Source: Roridomyces roridus (lineage: Eukaryota > Basidiomycota > Agaricomycetes > Agaricales > Mycenaceae). Taken from it: a DNA stretch of 64,000 nucleotides. The DNA is taken from NCBI GenBank assembly GCA_029378245.1, contig JARKIF010000076.1, positions 62,001-126,000 on the forward strand, in the 5' to 3' direction. This document shows positions 10,002 to 21,059 of this stretch, in pieces. A program made the position numbers and the translations under genes. Within the stretch, counting starts at the first letter, position 1. Every line of letters begins with the position of its first letter. The notes below the pieces were generated by a model. It was not told the origin of the DNA. It did no database searches and saw only the letters and a list, made by a program, of their open reading frames with translations.

Positions 10002-11285
10002 TCACGAGGAAGAGAAAAAATTCAGCCCACCAGGAAGCGGAGCAATACGAATGTCCATCCCAGCCTCTAACAAATCCCGAAAAAAAGTAAGATCGTCCGG
10101 GAGAGGTTGGTTCCAACAATCATTCGTCAGTCGCACCGTTTTCAGCCTGCTACGACGGGCCGATAGGACACCCGCAAGTGCCGTCAGCACGTAGGTGCCA
10201 GGACTGGCTGGACCCTCAAGGATAACTTCGTCAAGTTGCACAGCTTCAAGCCTCGGAACGATGTGCGTGTTCCGCGCGAGAAAGTCGAGCAACTCCTTCA
10301 CAAACAGTGATTCCGAAGACGAGGACTCCAAATGCGTGAGGTTTGGGAGGAGAGACATGGAGCCGTCCAAGCTATCGACGAGTGAACGTCCGTCAAGCTT
10401 GAGCTTCCATAGAGGCGGAGATGATTGCCGCAGGAAGGAGATGAAATTCTCCTCCAGGAGCGCTCCAGTTGACGTACAGAGAGTTTCTAGTCGGGGAGCG
10501 GAAATCTTGAGAGCATCAAAATTGTCGAAATAGGTCAGATGAAGCAGATGCGGAAGAACGAGTGTTTGCGGGTCTTCCTCATCCATATACTTCATGAAGG
10601 TGATATGTTGTATGTTCAGCTCAGAGAGATTGGGCGAAAGGCGCAGAAGCCGATGGACCGACTCCAACAAGACGCTAGCCGTGCCTGGTTGCCCCCAAAT
10701 CTCCAGCATTTGGAGGCAGGGTAGCTCCATCTGGCTCTGGGGCAGAAATCCCCCGAGGAGTTCATGACAAAATTCCTCCTCGAGATTGTCGAGTTCATCG
10801 GTATTTGTCTTGCCAAAGGAAATGCGCAAGCTTTGGAGCTGCGCGGAATGGTGTAGAATCGCAGAGGCCACCCGCGGGGTACAGACTCCTCTGAGGGAGA
10901 TCTGTAGCGGATAACTCCCGGCACGTCGAAGCCACCCTTCCAAGAGGCATTCGAATCCCGTAGGATGCGGAAAGCTGATGCCAATCGAAGCCCATAGGGC
11001 GGGCGTGGAACAAGCGATATTGGTCCAGATATTACAGATGTTTAGGAGAAGTAAAGGGACAAGATGAGCTCTGGGTTGGAGGCAACCATGGTCGGACGGA
11101 AGGGGGAGGCATTGCAAAAAAATGTCGGATGAAATCTCAAGCGGCAGACGCGCGATCGGGTCGCGTTCAGCGTTCAGCTGCTGCTGGAGGAGGCTTTTAT
11201 CGCTCTCGAGCTTCCTCAGCACCAACTTCTGCCGCTCGATTTCGAGAGAAATTTGTTCGATCTGGGCCTCGAGTTGGGCAGACAT
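10002..11285 (-). CDS. Family I F-box protein (MSAQLEAQ type)
   Basis: An intronless ORF of 427 aa. Coiled coil LEAQIEQISLEIERQK; F-box DPIARLPLEISSDIFLQCLP then NICNIWTNIACSTPALW; leucine-rich body. The end motif has drifted: AGMDIRIAPLPGG in place of ADGxDIHxG. The ATG at 11285 aligns with the paralogue at 51204; the ORF is open 12 codons further upstream. Its 5' flank at 11.35-11.6 kb matches the flank at 50.9-51.1 kb in inverted orientation, including the segments around GTACTCGGGCGCTGGATCGG and GTCCAAGACACACG. The two genes are therefore arm partners. Confidence 0.85.
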   Translation of the reverse strand: MSAQLEAQIEQISLEIERQKLVLRKLESDKSLLQQQLNAERDPIARLPLEISSDIFLQCLPLPSDHGCLQPRAHLVPLLLLNICNIWTNIACSTPALWASIGISFPHPTGFECLLEGWLRRAGSYPLQISLRGVCTPRVASAILHHSAQLQSLRISFGKTNTDELDNLEEEFCHELLGGFLPQSQMELPCLQMLEIWGQPGTASVLLESVHRLLRLSPNLSELNIQHITFMKYMDEEDPQTLVLPHLLHLTYFDNFDALKISAPRLETLCTSTGALLEENFISFLRQSSPPLWKLKLDGRSLVDSLDGSMSLLPNLTHLESSSSESLFVKELLDFLARNTHIVPRLEAVQLDEVILEGPASPGTYVLTALAGVLSARRSRLKTVRLTNDCWNQPLPDDLTFFRDLLEAGMDIRIAPLPGGLNFFSSS

Positions 11286-11790
11286 TTCCTGCCATGAGTG
11301 TACCGGGTAAGCAGAGTGCATTTATGAACAGGAATGCATACGCACGCGACTCCTAATGGCGGTTCCTTTGCCGGTGAACACGTCGGGTAGAGAGCAGAGT
11401 GGCAAACGTGTATGTCAGGAGAAGGTTGATGACGACTTCCTTCCTTCTTCCTTCTGTTTCTTCGTCACACCGCCATGTACTCGGGCGCTGGATCGGTTTT
11501 CCTGCCAACTCTAGGCACACCCGGCTCACCATGCTGCTCTCCGTAACACGTCGACCGCAGCCCCCCGACGGCCGTCCAAGACACACGCGACAAAGCTGTT
11601 TGCAAGCCGAGATTGAGACGAGCTCTTCTCAGGCTCGGCGACTTCTTCTCGAATGAAGGACTTTTCATTGGCCTGAGCGCCGGTAGTCGTAACTTATAAC
11701 ACCGGCTATCTTATTGGGCGCGACTCGCAGGACTGGGACATACGGTGAGCCCGCATTTTTTTGCCCCAAACCTACCTCATCGACGGCAGG
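11286..11790. promoter_or_regulatory. Head-to-head upstream region
   Basis: This 505-bp region lies between the family I gene and the family II pseudogene. It matches the right arm in two separated pieces (48.73-48.94 kb and 50.9-51.2 kb), inverted. The conserved promoter block of five other regions is not obvious here. Confidence 0.5.
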
Positions 11791-13149
11791 ATGCCTTGTA
11801 AATTGCGACTCCTGCTGCTCCGCACATTGCGACCTTTTCCGGCAACTCGTCTGGAGGACTTGTCTCAAGCAACGGCATCCCACCGGATCTGCAGGTTGCT
11901 GCCATCTCCTCCGCCATCGAGAGAGCAGACCTTACTCGCGTCCAAGATGCTATCGTACTCCTCGTAGCGCAACGCACCAAGCTCGAGGACTACATCCGAA
12001 CGAGCGGGGCTTGTGGTGTCGCCCTGTTGTCGGAAATCTTTCGTCTCTCTGCAAACGTCAGGGCCCTTTCGACCCCACCCACAACGACTCTTGAGCTCTT
12101 GCTCGAGTCTGTCGGCGATGGCGGTCGGTCGTTATGACCGCCGAGTTGTGGACCATACGACTTCGACTCTACTCCGGTGCGGACGCATCGTGTTCCACGA
12201 CGATTCTGGGAGACGCAGCTCGAGCGTGTGCATAACGCGCCCTCACTATTCGTTGGGCTGACGGTGTCCCCGCCCACTATTGGACATGCCTTTCGCTGTG
12301 GTACATCGCTGCGTTCTTCGAGTACAAGGACTTTGCGCGTTTTGCCACCCTTGGAATTTCCCTTGCTCAGGACGCTCGCCGCGGAAGCCCGGCCCCACCC
12401 TTCCCACCGACGCACCTGACGCAGATCTGGTCGCTTCGTTACCTGCCCTAACGCATCTGGGCCTCACTTTGCGCTCAGAGCCTTTCCCACCACAACTCCA
12501 GACCTGCAATTTCTGCAGTTTCAGAACGTCTGATATCAGAGAGATACTTCCCCTCCTCTTCCCAGGCTCTCACCTCACCCTTCGCGTGCCTGGTAAAGGC
12601 GACAGCGCCGCCAACCCGATCAACGCAAGAATCCAGTCGCTCGAGATCACAGGCGCGTGATAGACTCGAAGGGATCTTTCTCGCACCCCGCCTGCAGAAA
12701 CTCCTCATCGTGCACGTCGAGCACGAAGACACCGACCCGATACTCATCAGCGCCTTTCTGCACAGATCGGGATGCAAGCTGCGACATCTGCGTGTGGGCA
12801 TTGCGCATGCAGCGCGGGGGTTGGTGGATTCATTGGAGTCGCTAGCTGTACGTGATGTTGCCCGTCTCGACATGGGGTACCTTCACCCAGACCTTAACCC
12901 AGACGAGTGGAAGCTTCTCGAGGACTTTGAGCGACCTGGGCGCAGGTTGCTTCACGACTTTCAGACCCTCATCGTCCGAGGGGATTTGAAGCTGGCAGGA
13001 ATTGCGCAGTTCCTCGCAAGTCGGAATCTCGCCTTTCGGAAGCGCGACGTTCCGTTTGCGCTTTCAGATTGGAAGCTTCCGGAAGAGCAACCGAGGCTGG
13101 TAGATTGGATGTGGTCGTTTTCCGAGATACTAGACGATTTGTATGGTAG
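11791..13149 (+). pseudogene. Family II F-box pseudogene with several frameshifts
   Basis: Family II homology is spread over three frames. The Cys/His start appears as NCDSCCSAHCDLFRQL. The F-box helix is damaged: the segment that should encode LPNEML is missing, giving GCCCTGTTGTCGGAAA. Later pieces are intact (DAPDADLVASLPALTHLGL, SPALS-type LRRs, SHLTLRVPG, VRDVARLDMGYLHP, FQTLIVRGDLK). A tail SDWKLPEEQPRLVD precedes a stop at 13147-13149 in one frame. The inverted partner at 47350-48726 shares the LPNEML deletion, so the parent was already broken before duplication. It converges on the Fra10Ac1-like gene with only 47 bp between. Confidence 0.82.
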
Positions 13150-13196
13150 TACACAATACTTACAATGTTTCTGTACAGATGAAAATACAAGCACTG

Positions 13197-13932
13197 TTAG
13201 CGAGCTGGGGAACGACGACGATCGTCCGACTTGTGACGACGTGGAGAGCGCGACCGAGAACTGCGTCGTCGATGTCGATCTTCTCGTCCTGGACGCGTTT
13301 CGTCCGCCCTTCGTGATCCACCGCCTCCTCCATCAGCATTTGGCCCCTTCTTAGCAGCTGCCCGCTCCTTCTCCTTCCTGCGCTTCCACATCATCTTGCC
13401 CAGACACCGGGCACACAAAACAGCCTTGACGAGCGCCGACTTTGTCTCTCCGTGCTCTGTATACGTGAATGGCAGCTCGAGCGTCGTGAGCTGAGGAGGT
13501 GGTGGTGGATTGTGACGCCGAGGAGCGGTATGGTGTTCACACCACGTGTTTCCGCATGTAGTCTCTCCAGCGCCGGCTAGTACTTCTTCTTCCGTGCGCC
13601 AGCGTGGTGCGAACTAAATGGTCAATGTCAGAAGTTAAGAGATGGGGCGGATGCAGCAGACGCACGTTTCCCGACTTGTAGTGCTTCAAATCGCAGACTG
13701 CAAACTCGCGAAAGAGGCTATGGTAGTACTTTGTTGCGAGCTGGTCGTCCCAGGAGGATGAGCCCGGAGCCTTGTCGTCCTCATCTTCACGGAGGAATCT
13801 GAGTTTTTGTTCGTTTGAGGACCCAGTTCAAGAGGAGGAGGGTGAGACGGACTTGTGGGACGCTTTGAGGATCTCGAATTCGGATTTGCCGGCTGCTGGT
13901 GGAGATGGTGGGCGGCGAGGGTAGAGCGACAT
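13197..13932 (-). CDS. Fra10Ac1-like nuclear protein, copy A (three exons)
   Basis: Spliced model: exons 13853-13932, 13666-13798 and 13197-13613 on the minus strand, giving 209 aa. Introns are 54 and 52 nt with GT-AG ends (donors GTCCGT and GTGCGT). Conserved Fra10Ac1 landmarks appear in order: KFLREDEDD, ATKYYHSLFREFAVCDLKHY, RWRTEEEVLAGAG, then CGNTWCEHH, LPFTYTEHGETKSALVKAVL and CARCLGKMMWKRRKEK. The two Cys pairs suggest a zinc site. The C-terminus is rich in Arg-Ser (RSSRSRSPRR), in line with a nuclear protein linked to splicing; that link is family knowledge, not shown here. A second intact copy lies at 46577-47310. Confidence 0.88.
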
Positions 13933-15313
13933 GGAAGCGCAAGCGGAGAGAGTGGCAAGATGATGCCGTGAATCACGATTCGAGACTTGTCCTCTGCCTC
14001 AAGAGGTTGCTCTGGCATAAGTACTCACTCTCCTTCATTTTCATTCGAGAGGTCCAATCAAAGCAGCAAGTAGTATTCCTGGCATGGGGACTGCGTACCG
14101 TATGCACCGAGGCGACCGGGCTGGTCACAAAACTCGACTCTAGCCACTGCCAGTGAACTCCGTACCTCTTCTCAAAGGGATCTTCGCTGCCACGGAACCT
14201 GATATCTAGGTAACGTCCGAAGACGACATTTCTAGCTGTCCCAGGGCCGAATTCTCCTATCTCATCAGTGAAACGACCTGCTTTGAAGGGCCATTGCTTG
14301 TGCATGGCAATCCGAGTCTGGGTGTTTAATCTGGGACCACAGGACACAGCAGGAGGTGAAACCACTGAGTGCAAGTTGGTGGGGTAGGTGGACGAGAAGC
14401 GGTCAACTCGGAGTAGAACTGTGAGCTGTGCAAAATGTCATGGGAGACAAACATGATATGGGTAGTCCAGAGGGACAAAGTTGAAAGGATGTGTATCACT
14501 CACCACTGCGTGAATTCCTATGCCTGGAGTTTGAGTGCAACGAGAGGTGAGAAAATCATCGAGCCATGGCCCACGAGCCCACGGCCCGCGAGAATCTAAG
14601 AGGCAAGAGTTTGGCGCCATTCAGCGGCAAATGAACTGTGAATCTGGATGTCAAAAGCTAAGAGCGCGACTTTGTGCGGACAGTGGAAATTCATGGGTGC
14701 ATGGTGGTGAGAACCAGGTGAGAAGCAAGAGGTGTCAACGGAACTGTCATCGGCTGTCAAACAGATTCAACTCGGGCCGGTTCCGTTGACATGTCGTTGA
14801 CCGTCGGCAAACCATCGGTGGAGATCATAACACAACAGCTGGAGGAATGAGATCCATGCGCAGAGAGTAAGAGCAAATGACTGAGAGGCTCCCAAAAAGA
14901 GCCAAAAGATCCCTATAATTACCTTAAATAGAAATCAAACTCCCGCACGACATTGACGTCATCGAAAAAAATGGACCCCATTCTCGCGGGAAACGGGCCG
15001 ATAAGACCGAGCTTAAAAATAAAATTTTAAGACTCGGAACCTAGGCTCGGCAAAACGAACTTTGTTTTTGAAAAGTCCCTGCAACTAGGACCGTCCTTCT
15101 AGCACCTTGGCCTTGTTCATTTCCTCACCTCCCGACTTCAAGTTCTGATTACCTGGGACTGTACCCACTCACCCCTCGGAGGGCGTTGATACTCACGCGG
15201 CAGATGAATTCGCCGCTCAAAGCCTCACAGCGGACCAAAGTATCGTACGGTTATGGGCAGCCGTATAAAATTCACTTCCAATCTATCCTCTTTACCCCAT
15301 ATCCACGAGAAAT
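13933..15313. other. Intergenic region before the dioxygenase, with TATA box
   Basis: A 1.4-kb divergent spacer. The first 200 bp match the region upstream of the other Fra10Ac1-like copy, so that gene's promoter was duplicated too. A TATA box (TATAAAA, 15264-15270) lies 44-50 bp before the dioxygenase ATG. I see no other gene; the ORFs at 13973-14374 and 14535-14789 have no recognisable domain. Confidence 0.5.
15264..15270 (+). promoter_or_regulatory. TATA box of the dioxygenase gene
   Basis: TATAAAA, 50 bp upstream of the ATG at 15314, in a good position for a fungal core promoter. Confidence 0.55.
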
Positions 15314-16376
15314 ATGGCAACCTTCGACCTCCCGACGATGCAAAAGAAATGGCAAAAGGTTCTCGACGAAACTCCTGACACTCCCGAGAAGATCCCCGCT
15401 TTTTTCTTCGGTCACGGAGCGCCCATGACGATGGGTCCTGATTCTGATTCGGCTGGCCACGTCCCCGCGTCTATCCTGTCCTGGGGTGGTGCGAGCGGGC
15501 CTTTGGCCACATTTCTCAAGGACTTTGGGCCGGCACTCCTCAAGAAATACCAGCCCAAAGGTATCGTCGTGTTCAGTGCTCATTGGGAAACGGACGGGGA
15601 ACGTCTAGGCGCGCGCCCTTTCATCTCTTCAAATTTTGTCTCTTGCTAATCGAATCTTTCAGTCACCGACTACGGCGAGACCAACCCCTTGTTGTACGAT
15701 TACTTCATCAAAATCGCGCCCAGCTTCTACGAAATCGACTTTGAATCTCGCGGCGACACTGCCCTCGCCCAGCGCGTCGTAGACCTTTATAAAGCCGCTG
15801 GGCAGCGAGCGCGCCTCACTCCCAGAACTGAGGCTCGCGGGGAAGACGGACGTGGATTCAGTGGACCGGGTTTGGATCACGGCGTCTTCATCCCCTTCCG
15901 CCTCATGTTCGGGAACATCTTCAAAGACATCCCAATTGTAGAGGTCTCAATCGACTCGAGCTTGAGTCCCGAAGTCAACTGGAACGTGGGCAAGGCGGTG
16001 GCCAAGCTGAGGGAGGAAGGCATCCTCGTCCTATCGGGCGGTTTTACGGTGCATAACCTTGACGACTTGGGCTGCTTTTCCCCAGAGACCGCCAAGCCTG
16101 TGCATATCGAATTCGACCGCGCGGTTCTACAGGCGGTGAAGGTCGAGGATGTATGTCCACCTATGCCTTTTTCCGGTCGCAGTACTGACCGCTCGCTAGG
16201 ATGCAGCTCGTAAAACCGCCCTGATAAACCTCGTCCAGCATCCCGGTTTCCGCGAGTGCCACCCGCGAGCTGACCACTTTATTCCCATCTACGTCGCCGC
16301 AGGGGCGGGCGATGGCGGCGCTGTACGCCTTGTAAGTAACGTATACAGTTCTGAGACTATTGCCTTCGGACTCTGA
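15314..16376 (+). CDS. LigB-type aromatic ring-opening dioxygenase (DODA-like), three exons
   Basis: Spliced model: exons 15314-15602, 15663-16150 and 16200-16376, 317 aa, with introns of 60 and 49 nt that keep frame exactly. Family landmarks: FFFGHGAPM (His34), VVFSAHWET (His90), GLDHGVFIPFRL (His169), VEVSIDSS, LSGGFTVHNL, and CHPRADHFIPIYVAAGAG (His280, His285) close to the end. These fit the class III extradiol dioxygenase / 4,5-DOPA dioxygenase family, a metal enzyme that opens catechol rings. In fungi the substrate may be DOPA or another catechol; the sequence does not decide. A TATA box lies 50 bp upstream. A truncated, frameshifted inverted copy is at 45162-45770. Confidence 0.88.
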
Positions 16377-16499
16377 GTTTTGCGTATTTTCATATACTTT
16401 CTTCTCTGCGCTAGGAGCTTCATGGAAGTATTGCTGTGCCTACTTTAGAAATTCAATTCCGTACATAAACGCGCTCGCTGTTTTCCGCCCCACGGCACC

Positions 16500-17828
16500 C
16501 TAAATCTGGTCCTCCTCGTCCTCCTCGGCCAATTCCTCCTGTGGTTCTGCGGACAAGAGAATATTCGGCCCGTCAACCATACCAATGTGAATATCCATCC
16601 CGTCGGCCAAAAAGTGTTGAAAAATGGCGAGGTCCGCGTGATCTGGCCGAATAGCAGTGGAATGACCTATCGTGAGTCGAACCATCTGCAGCCTGCGATG
16701 ACGGACCAGAACAAGCGCGAGTGCATCCAGCACGTCCGTGGCACCGAAAGGCCCTGTGAAGAGATTGTTGACCTCCAATGTAGATAGGTTCGGAACGAGG
16801 TCTGGGTTCCGAGCTAAAAAATTAAACAAATGAGCTACAAGCTGGGAATTTTCATCTAAACATTGCAGATGCGCGAGGGCTGGAAGAAGAGCCATGGAAT
16901 TGTCGAAGCGTCCCGGATGCAAGAAGTTTCCATCCGGCGTCAGCCGAAGCTTCCTAAGGGGAGGAGACGATCGCTCCAGGAAAAAAGTGAAGGCTTCTTT
17001 GGAGAGATCCTCCACCGAGGAGGTGAGGATTTCTAGCCCGGGAGCGGTGATCCACTTTGTAGCAGTGGAATTATTGGTGCAGGTGAGGTTACGCAAATGG
17101 GGGAGAACCAGCATCTCTGGGTGTTCCTCGAAGCTCAACGACAAATATTGCATGTGCAACTCGACTAGATTGGGACAACAGCCTAACAGGTGCTGGAACA
17201 AAAGCCCGCAGTATGGGACACGGTCTGTGCCAATGATTTCCAGCACTTGAAGGAGGGGCAGTTCCTGAATACCTCCAAGGATTTGGAAGCCGAAGCCGTC
17301 CGCGATTTCATTGAATGTCACTTGACGAAAGGAAATGACGAGGCGTTCGAGTTGCGCAGAATGATGCAGAATGGGACGGACCACCCGCGAGTCGCAGACT
17401 CCACTGAGGGAAATACGCAGGGGATAACTCCTGGCGCGTCGAAGCCACGCCTCCAACAGGTGTTCGAATCCTCTGGCGCGAGGAAAGACGATAGCGATCG
17501 AAGCCCACAGGGTGGGGGTGGAAAGTGATATGTCTGTCCAGTTATGACGGATACTGAGGAGGAGTAGAGGGGCAAGATGAGCTTTGGGTAGGGGGTAGCC
17601 TCGAGAATTGTCGGACTCGGAGAGATTCCGACTCGACTCAGATGGGAGACACTGCAGAAAAATCTCGGACGCAATCTCGACCGGCAGCCGCGCAATCGGA
17701 TCGCGTACAGCGTTGAGCTGTTGCTGAAGGAGGCTTTTTCTGCTCTCGAGGTTCCTGAGAACATCCCTCTGCCGCTGGATTTCGAGGGAAATTTGCGTGA
17801 TCTGCGCCTCGATTCCCTGCGTGGTCAT
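16500..17828 (-). CDS. Family I F-box protein (MTTQGIEAQ type)
   Basis: An intronless ORF of 442 aa. Coiled coil IEAQITQISLEIQRQRDVL; F-box DPIARLPVEIASEIFLQCLP, a Ser-rich linker, then LSIRHNWTDISLSTPTLW; leucine-rich body; end motif ADGMDIHIGMVDGPNILL. Unlike the MSAKAIES and MSAQLEAQ types it ends in an acidic tail (EELAEEDEEDQI). It is very close to 43715-45040 on the other strand. The dioxygenase ends 123 bp from its 3' end, and the same neighbour relation is kept in the right arm. Confidence 0.86.
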   Translation of the reverse strand: MTTQGIEAQITQISLEIQRQRDVLRNLESRKSLLQQQLNAVRDPIARLPVEIASEIFLQCLPSESSRNLSESDNSRGYPLPKAHLAPLLLLSIRHNWTDISLSTPTLWASIAIVFPRARGFEHLLEAWLRRARSYPLRISLSGVCDSRVVRPILHHSAQLERLVISFRQVTFNEIADGFGFQILGGIQELPLLQVLEIIGTDRVPYCGLLFQHLLGCCPNLVELHMQYLSLSFEEHPEMLVLPHLRNLTCTNNSTATKWITAPGLEILTSSVEDLSKEAFTFFLERSSPPLRKLRLTPDGNFLHPGRFDNSMALLPALAHLQCLDENSQLVAHLFNFLARNPDLVPNLSTLEVNNLFTGPFGATDVLDALALVLVRHRRLQMVRLTIGHSTAIRPDHADLAIFQHFLADGMDIHIGMVDGPNILLSAEPQEELAEEDEEDQI

Positions 17829-18287
17829 TTCCTAATTTCCGGGTAAGCAAAGTGCATTCATCACCAGAGAGGCATACCTACGAGGTTCGGAATAGTAAAT
17901 TAATCTGCTTGGGCTGTTGAACTGAGGCCAGCGTCGCGACGTCAGCGGTGCTGCAGACTTTAATGCGCGTCGCGGTTTGCCGACTTGGAGCGTGATTCCC
18001 GAGTCCGAGTGGGCTGGATGAGCTTTTCAGCGGACACAGAGCTACGAATTGCTTTTCGCCCACCGTGACTAGTCGCTAGTAAGTACGCTGGCAGCACGCC
18101 GCGAGATCGAGGTGACGGTCAAGAAGAAACCGATGCTTGGCACTGATTGTCAAGTTGACCTCTTGTCACGAATGTCGACCTTGACTCAGAGCTTCTTCAG
18201 AACACGCTGGGTCCAGGACTCTAATGTGAGTGAACGCTGCCTCTTCATGCCATCCTGCTGAATCTGCTCCTGATTAGTGCTCACAAG
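17829..18287. promoter_or_regulatory. Divergent promoter region with conserved block; intact insertion site
   Basis: The conserved block lies at about 17991-18070; read on the minus strand it includes GAAAAGCTCATCCAGCC and CGGACTCGGGAATCAC. The stretch at 18130-18200 (AAGTTGACCTCTTGTCACGA) is the unoccupied version of the site that holds the hAT-like element at 35117-43378 in the right arm. Confidence 0.6.
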
Positions 18288-19669
18288 ATGCACTGCGACT
18301 TTTCTTGCTCTACGCACTGCAGCCTTTATCGGCCTCTCAATCTCAGTAGTCCATCGGAAGACCTCGTCTCAAGCAACGAGGCCCCGTCCAGCCTGCAGAT
18401 TGCTGCAATCTGCTCCGCAATCGAGACAGCACGGGTGGACCTAGCCCGCGTCCAGGATGCTCTCGCCATCCTCACCGCCCAACGCACCGAGTTCGAGGAC
18501 TTTATTCGAAAGAACGAGTCCGTGGTGTCGCCGTTGCGTCAACTTCCCAACGAGATGCTATCGGAGATCTTCGTCCGCTGTGTCGACATTGACGCCACGT
18601 TCGACCCCGTCCACAACGCCGGTTGGGTCCTTTCCCGGGTCTGTCAGCGATGGCGGTCTGTAGCGGTGACTACCTCGAAACTCTGGTGCCATTTCGTATT
18701 CCTGGAACCCGACTACCAGCGGGGGTGTCATCGGATTCCCCATCGACTCTGGGAGACGCAGCTCGAGCGGGCGAATCTTGCCCCACTGTCCAATGGAAGA
18801 AAATTACATTCGTCGATAACGAGGATTTTGCACGCTTCATGGACCTCGGTATCGAGCTCCCGCTCCTCACGAAGCTCATTTCCGGGGACTTCATGACCTT
18901 CGGCTCACTCTTTTCGAGCGACGTTCCTGGCGCCAATCTCGTCAAATCCTTACCTGCCCTCCAACAGCTAATTCTCAGTTTGGGCTCGGACCCTTTCCCT
19001 CCACAACTCCGACTGCCGTGGTCGCAGCTGCGCACATGCAATCTCTTCAATTTTAGCACATCTCATATCCGGAAGGCGCTTCCCCTACTCTCACCCGGCA
19101 CTCACCTCACTCTTCGGGCGCCTGATGTCGGCGATGGTGACCCCACCCCCATCGTCACGAACATCCATTCTCTCGAGGTTGTGGGTGGAATGAGCCGAGC
19201 CAGAGGCAATCTGTTGAACGTCCTGGTTGCCCCCCGCCTGCAGAATCTCCTCATCACCCACCGGAAGAGCGAGGATCCAGACGCCATCACCGCCTTCCTG
19301 AACAATTCAGGATGCACGCTGCGGTATCTCCGCATCATAGTCTGCTTTACCTGGCAGTTGTTGGATATATTGCGGCTGCCTGCAGTTCGTGGTGTTTTGC
19401 GCCTCGAGATAGGCTACCTTCCGAGCAGGGAGTGGGGCCTTTTCTTTGCGGCACTCGACCAGCTTGAGCCGAAGCTGGTTCCAGACGTTCGGACTTTGGT
19501 ATTGCGGGGGGATTTCAGCTCCTGGAACATCTCACAGCGCCTGGCGAATAGGAATCCGGTGCGGCGGGTTTACAAGGGACCTTTTGATACCTTGGAGTGG
19601 AAGTTCCCCGAGAAGCAATCGAGGGCAGGTAGATTGGATTTGGTCATTCTTCAGGACATGAATATGTAG
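18288..19669 (+). pseudogene. Family II F-box pseudogene with a 61-bp deletion
   Basis: The start (MHCDFSCSTHC), coiled coil and F-box (LPNEMLSEIFVRCVD, then LSRVCQRWRSVAVTTSKLW) are intact up to ANLAPLS. At about 18792 the text jumps from CTGTCC to AATGGAAG. Compared with paralogues 61 bp are missing, covering IRF..HVPADLLDMFFAVAH. The frame is lost and the first ORF stops at 18896. The remaining body is undamaged in the next frame (KKITFVDNEDFARFMDLGI to EWKFPEKQ, stop 19669). The right-arm partner at 33507-34963 lacks this deletion but has its own breaks, so decay was independent. Confidence 0.85.
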
Positions 19670-19703
19670 TACAACGATATAGATGAATTGACTGCTTATT
19701 TAG

Positions 19704-21059
19704 TCATTTGTCGTCCGATTCCTCTGCAGTCTCCTGGTCCTCCTCATCCCCTTCGTCCAAATCCTGCTGCGGTTCTGCGACCGAGAGAAGATTTGGCCCG
19801 TCAAAAATGCCAATGTGGATGTCCATTCCGTTGGCTAAAAAACGTCGAAACCTCATGCTAAGAGCATGAAGTTCATCATGATGATCCATCACAAGCCCAG
19901 TCATCGGATTCATCGTGAGTCGGACTGTTTGCAGCGCGCCTTGACGAACCGACAAAACAGACGCGAGTATGTCAAAGTCCAACAGGTCAATGCCGAAGGA
20001 CTTTTGCATAGTGATCTCCAATGCGCGGAGGTTCGGCATGATGCCTGGGCTCTGCGCCAAAAGATCAAACAAATGAGCTACAGTCCTCGAAGACACATCG
20101 AAGCATTCCAGATGCGCGAGGGTTGGAAGAAGAGGCATGAATTCGCCAAAGCGATCAAAGTCTCCATTCTGAGTCAGCCGAAGCTTCCTGAGGGGTGGAC
20201 ATGATCGCCTCAAGAAAGAGGTGAAGGCTGTTTTGGAGAGATCCTCCGCTGACGAAGCGAGGATTTCCAGCGCGGGAGCGGTGATCCAAGTTATAGCGCC
20301 AGAGTTGTTAATGTACGTCAGGTTATGCAAATGGTTGAAAACCAGCGTCGCTGGCTCTTCGTCTAACTCGACGAATGTCAATTGTCGCATGTGCAACTCG
20401 ACTAGATTGGAGCAGCAGCGTAAAAATTGATGGAGCGAGAGCCCGGAGCATGCCACATAGTCTGTGCTAACGATTTCTAGCTCTTGGAGGAGAGGCAGCT
20501 CCGTTCAAGGCTGAATACCTCCAAGGAAGTCGTAGCTGGCATCATCTTCGAAATCATCGACTGTCATTACTCGAAAGGAAATGGCCAGATGCTGGATTTG
20601 GGCGAGATGGTGCTGAATGGGACGAGCCACCACCGATTCAAAGAATCCTGCGAAGGATATCTGAAGCGGTCGGTTCCCAGCGCGTCTAAACCACATCTCC
20701 AAGAGTTCCTGGAATCCTGGTGCGCGTGGAAGGACGATATCAACGGAGGCCCACAGGGCGGGGGTGGATAGCGCAATCTCTGTCCAGTTACGACAGATAT
20801 CGAGGAGCATCAGAGGGGCATGATGGGCTTGAGGTCGAGGGTAACCTCGAGCGTTATCGGACGGACTCGGAGGGGGAATACACTCCAGAAAAATTTCGGA
20901 CGCAATCTTGACCGGCAGCCAGGCGATTGGATCGCGTACAGCGTTCAGCTGTTGCTGGAGAAGGCTTTTGCTACTCTCGAGTTTCCTGAGAACATCCTTC
21001 TGTCGCTCGATTTCGAGGCAAATCTGTTCGATTTGGGCCTCGATTGCTTGGGTGGACAT
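19704..21059 (-). pseudogene. Family I F-box gene with one in-frame stop (MSTQAIEAQ type)
   Basis: Two ORFs in one frame are separated only by a TGA at 20505-20507. The first (20505-21059, 184 aa) holds the coiled coil, the F-box and the start of the body, ending SYDFLGGIQP. After the stop the frame continues TELPLLQELEIV and reaches the ADGMDIH-type motif (ANGMDIHIGIFDGPNLL) and an acidic tail (DLDEGDEEDQETAEESDDK). The partner at 32077-33444 reads GGIQSQIELPSLQE at the same place, so a single small change made the stop. Read-through or a short F-box-only protein are possible but unsupported. Only 34 bp separate its end from the convergent family II pseudogene. Confidence 0.8.

Noticed and set aside
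9546..10070. A 174-codon ORF between two convergent F-box genes
   Set aside because: No recognisable domain, biased composition and overlap with the 3' end of the F-box gene on the other strand.
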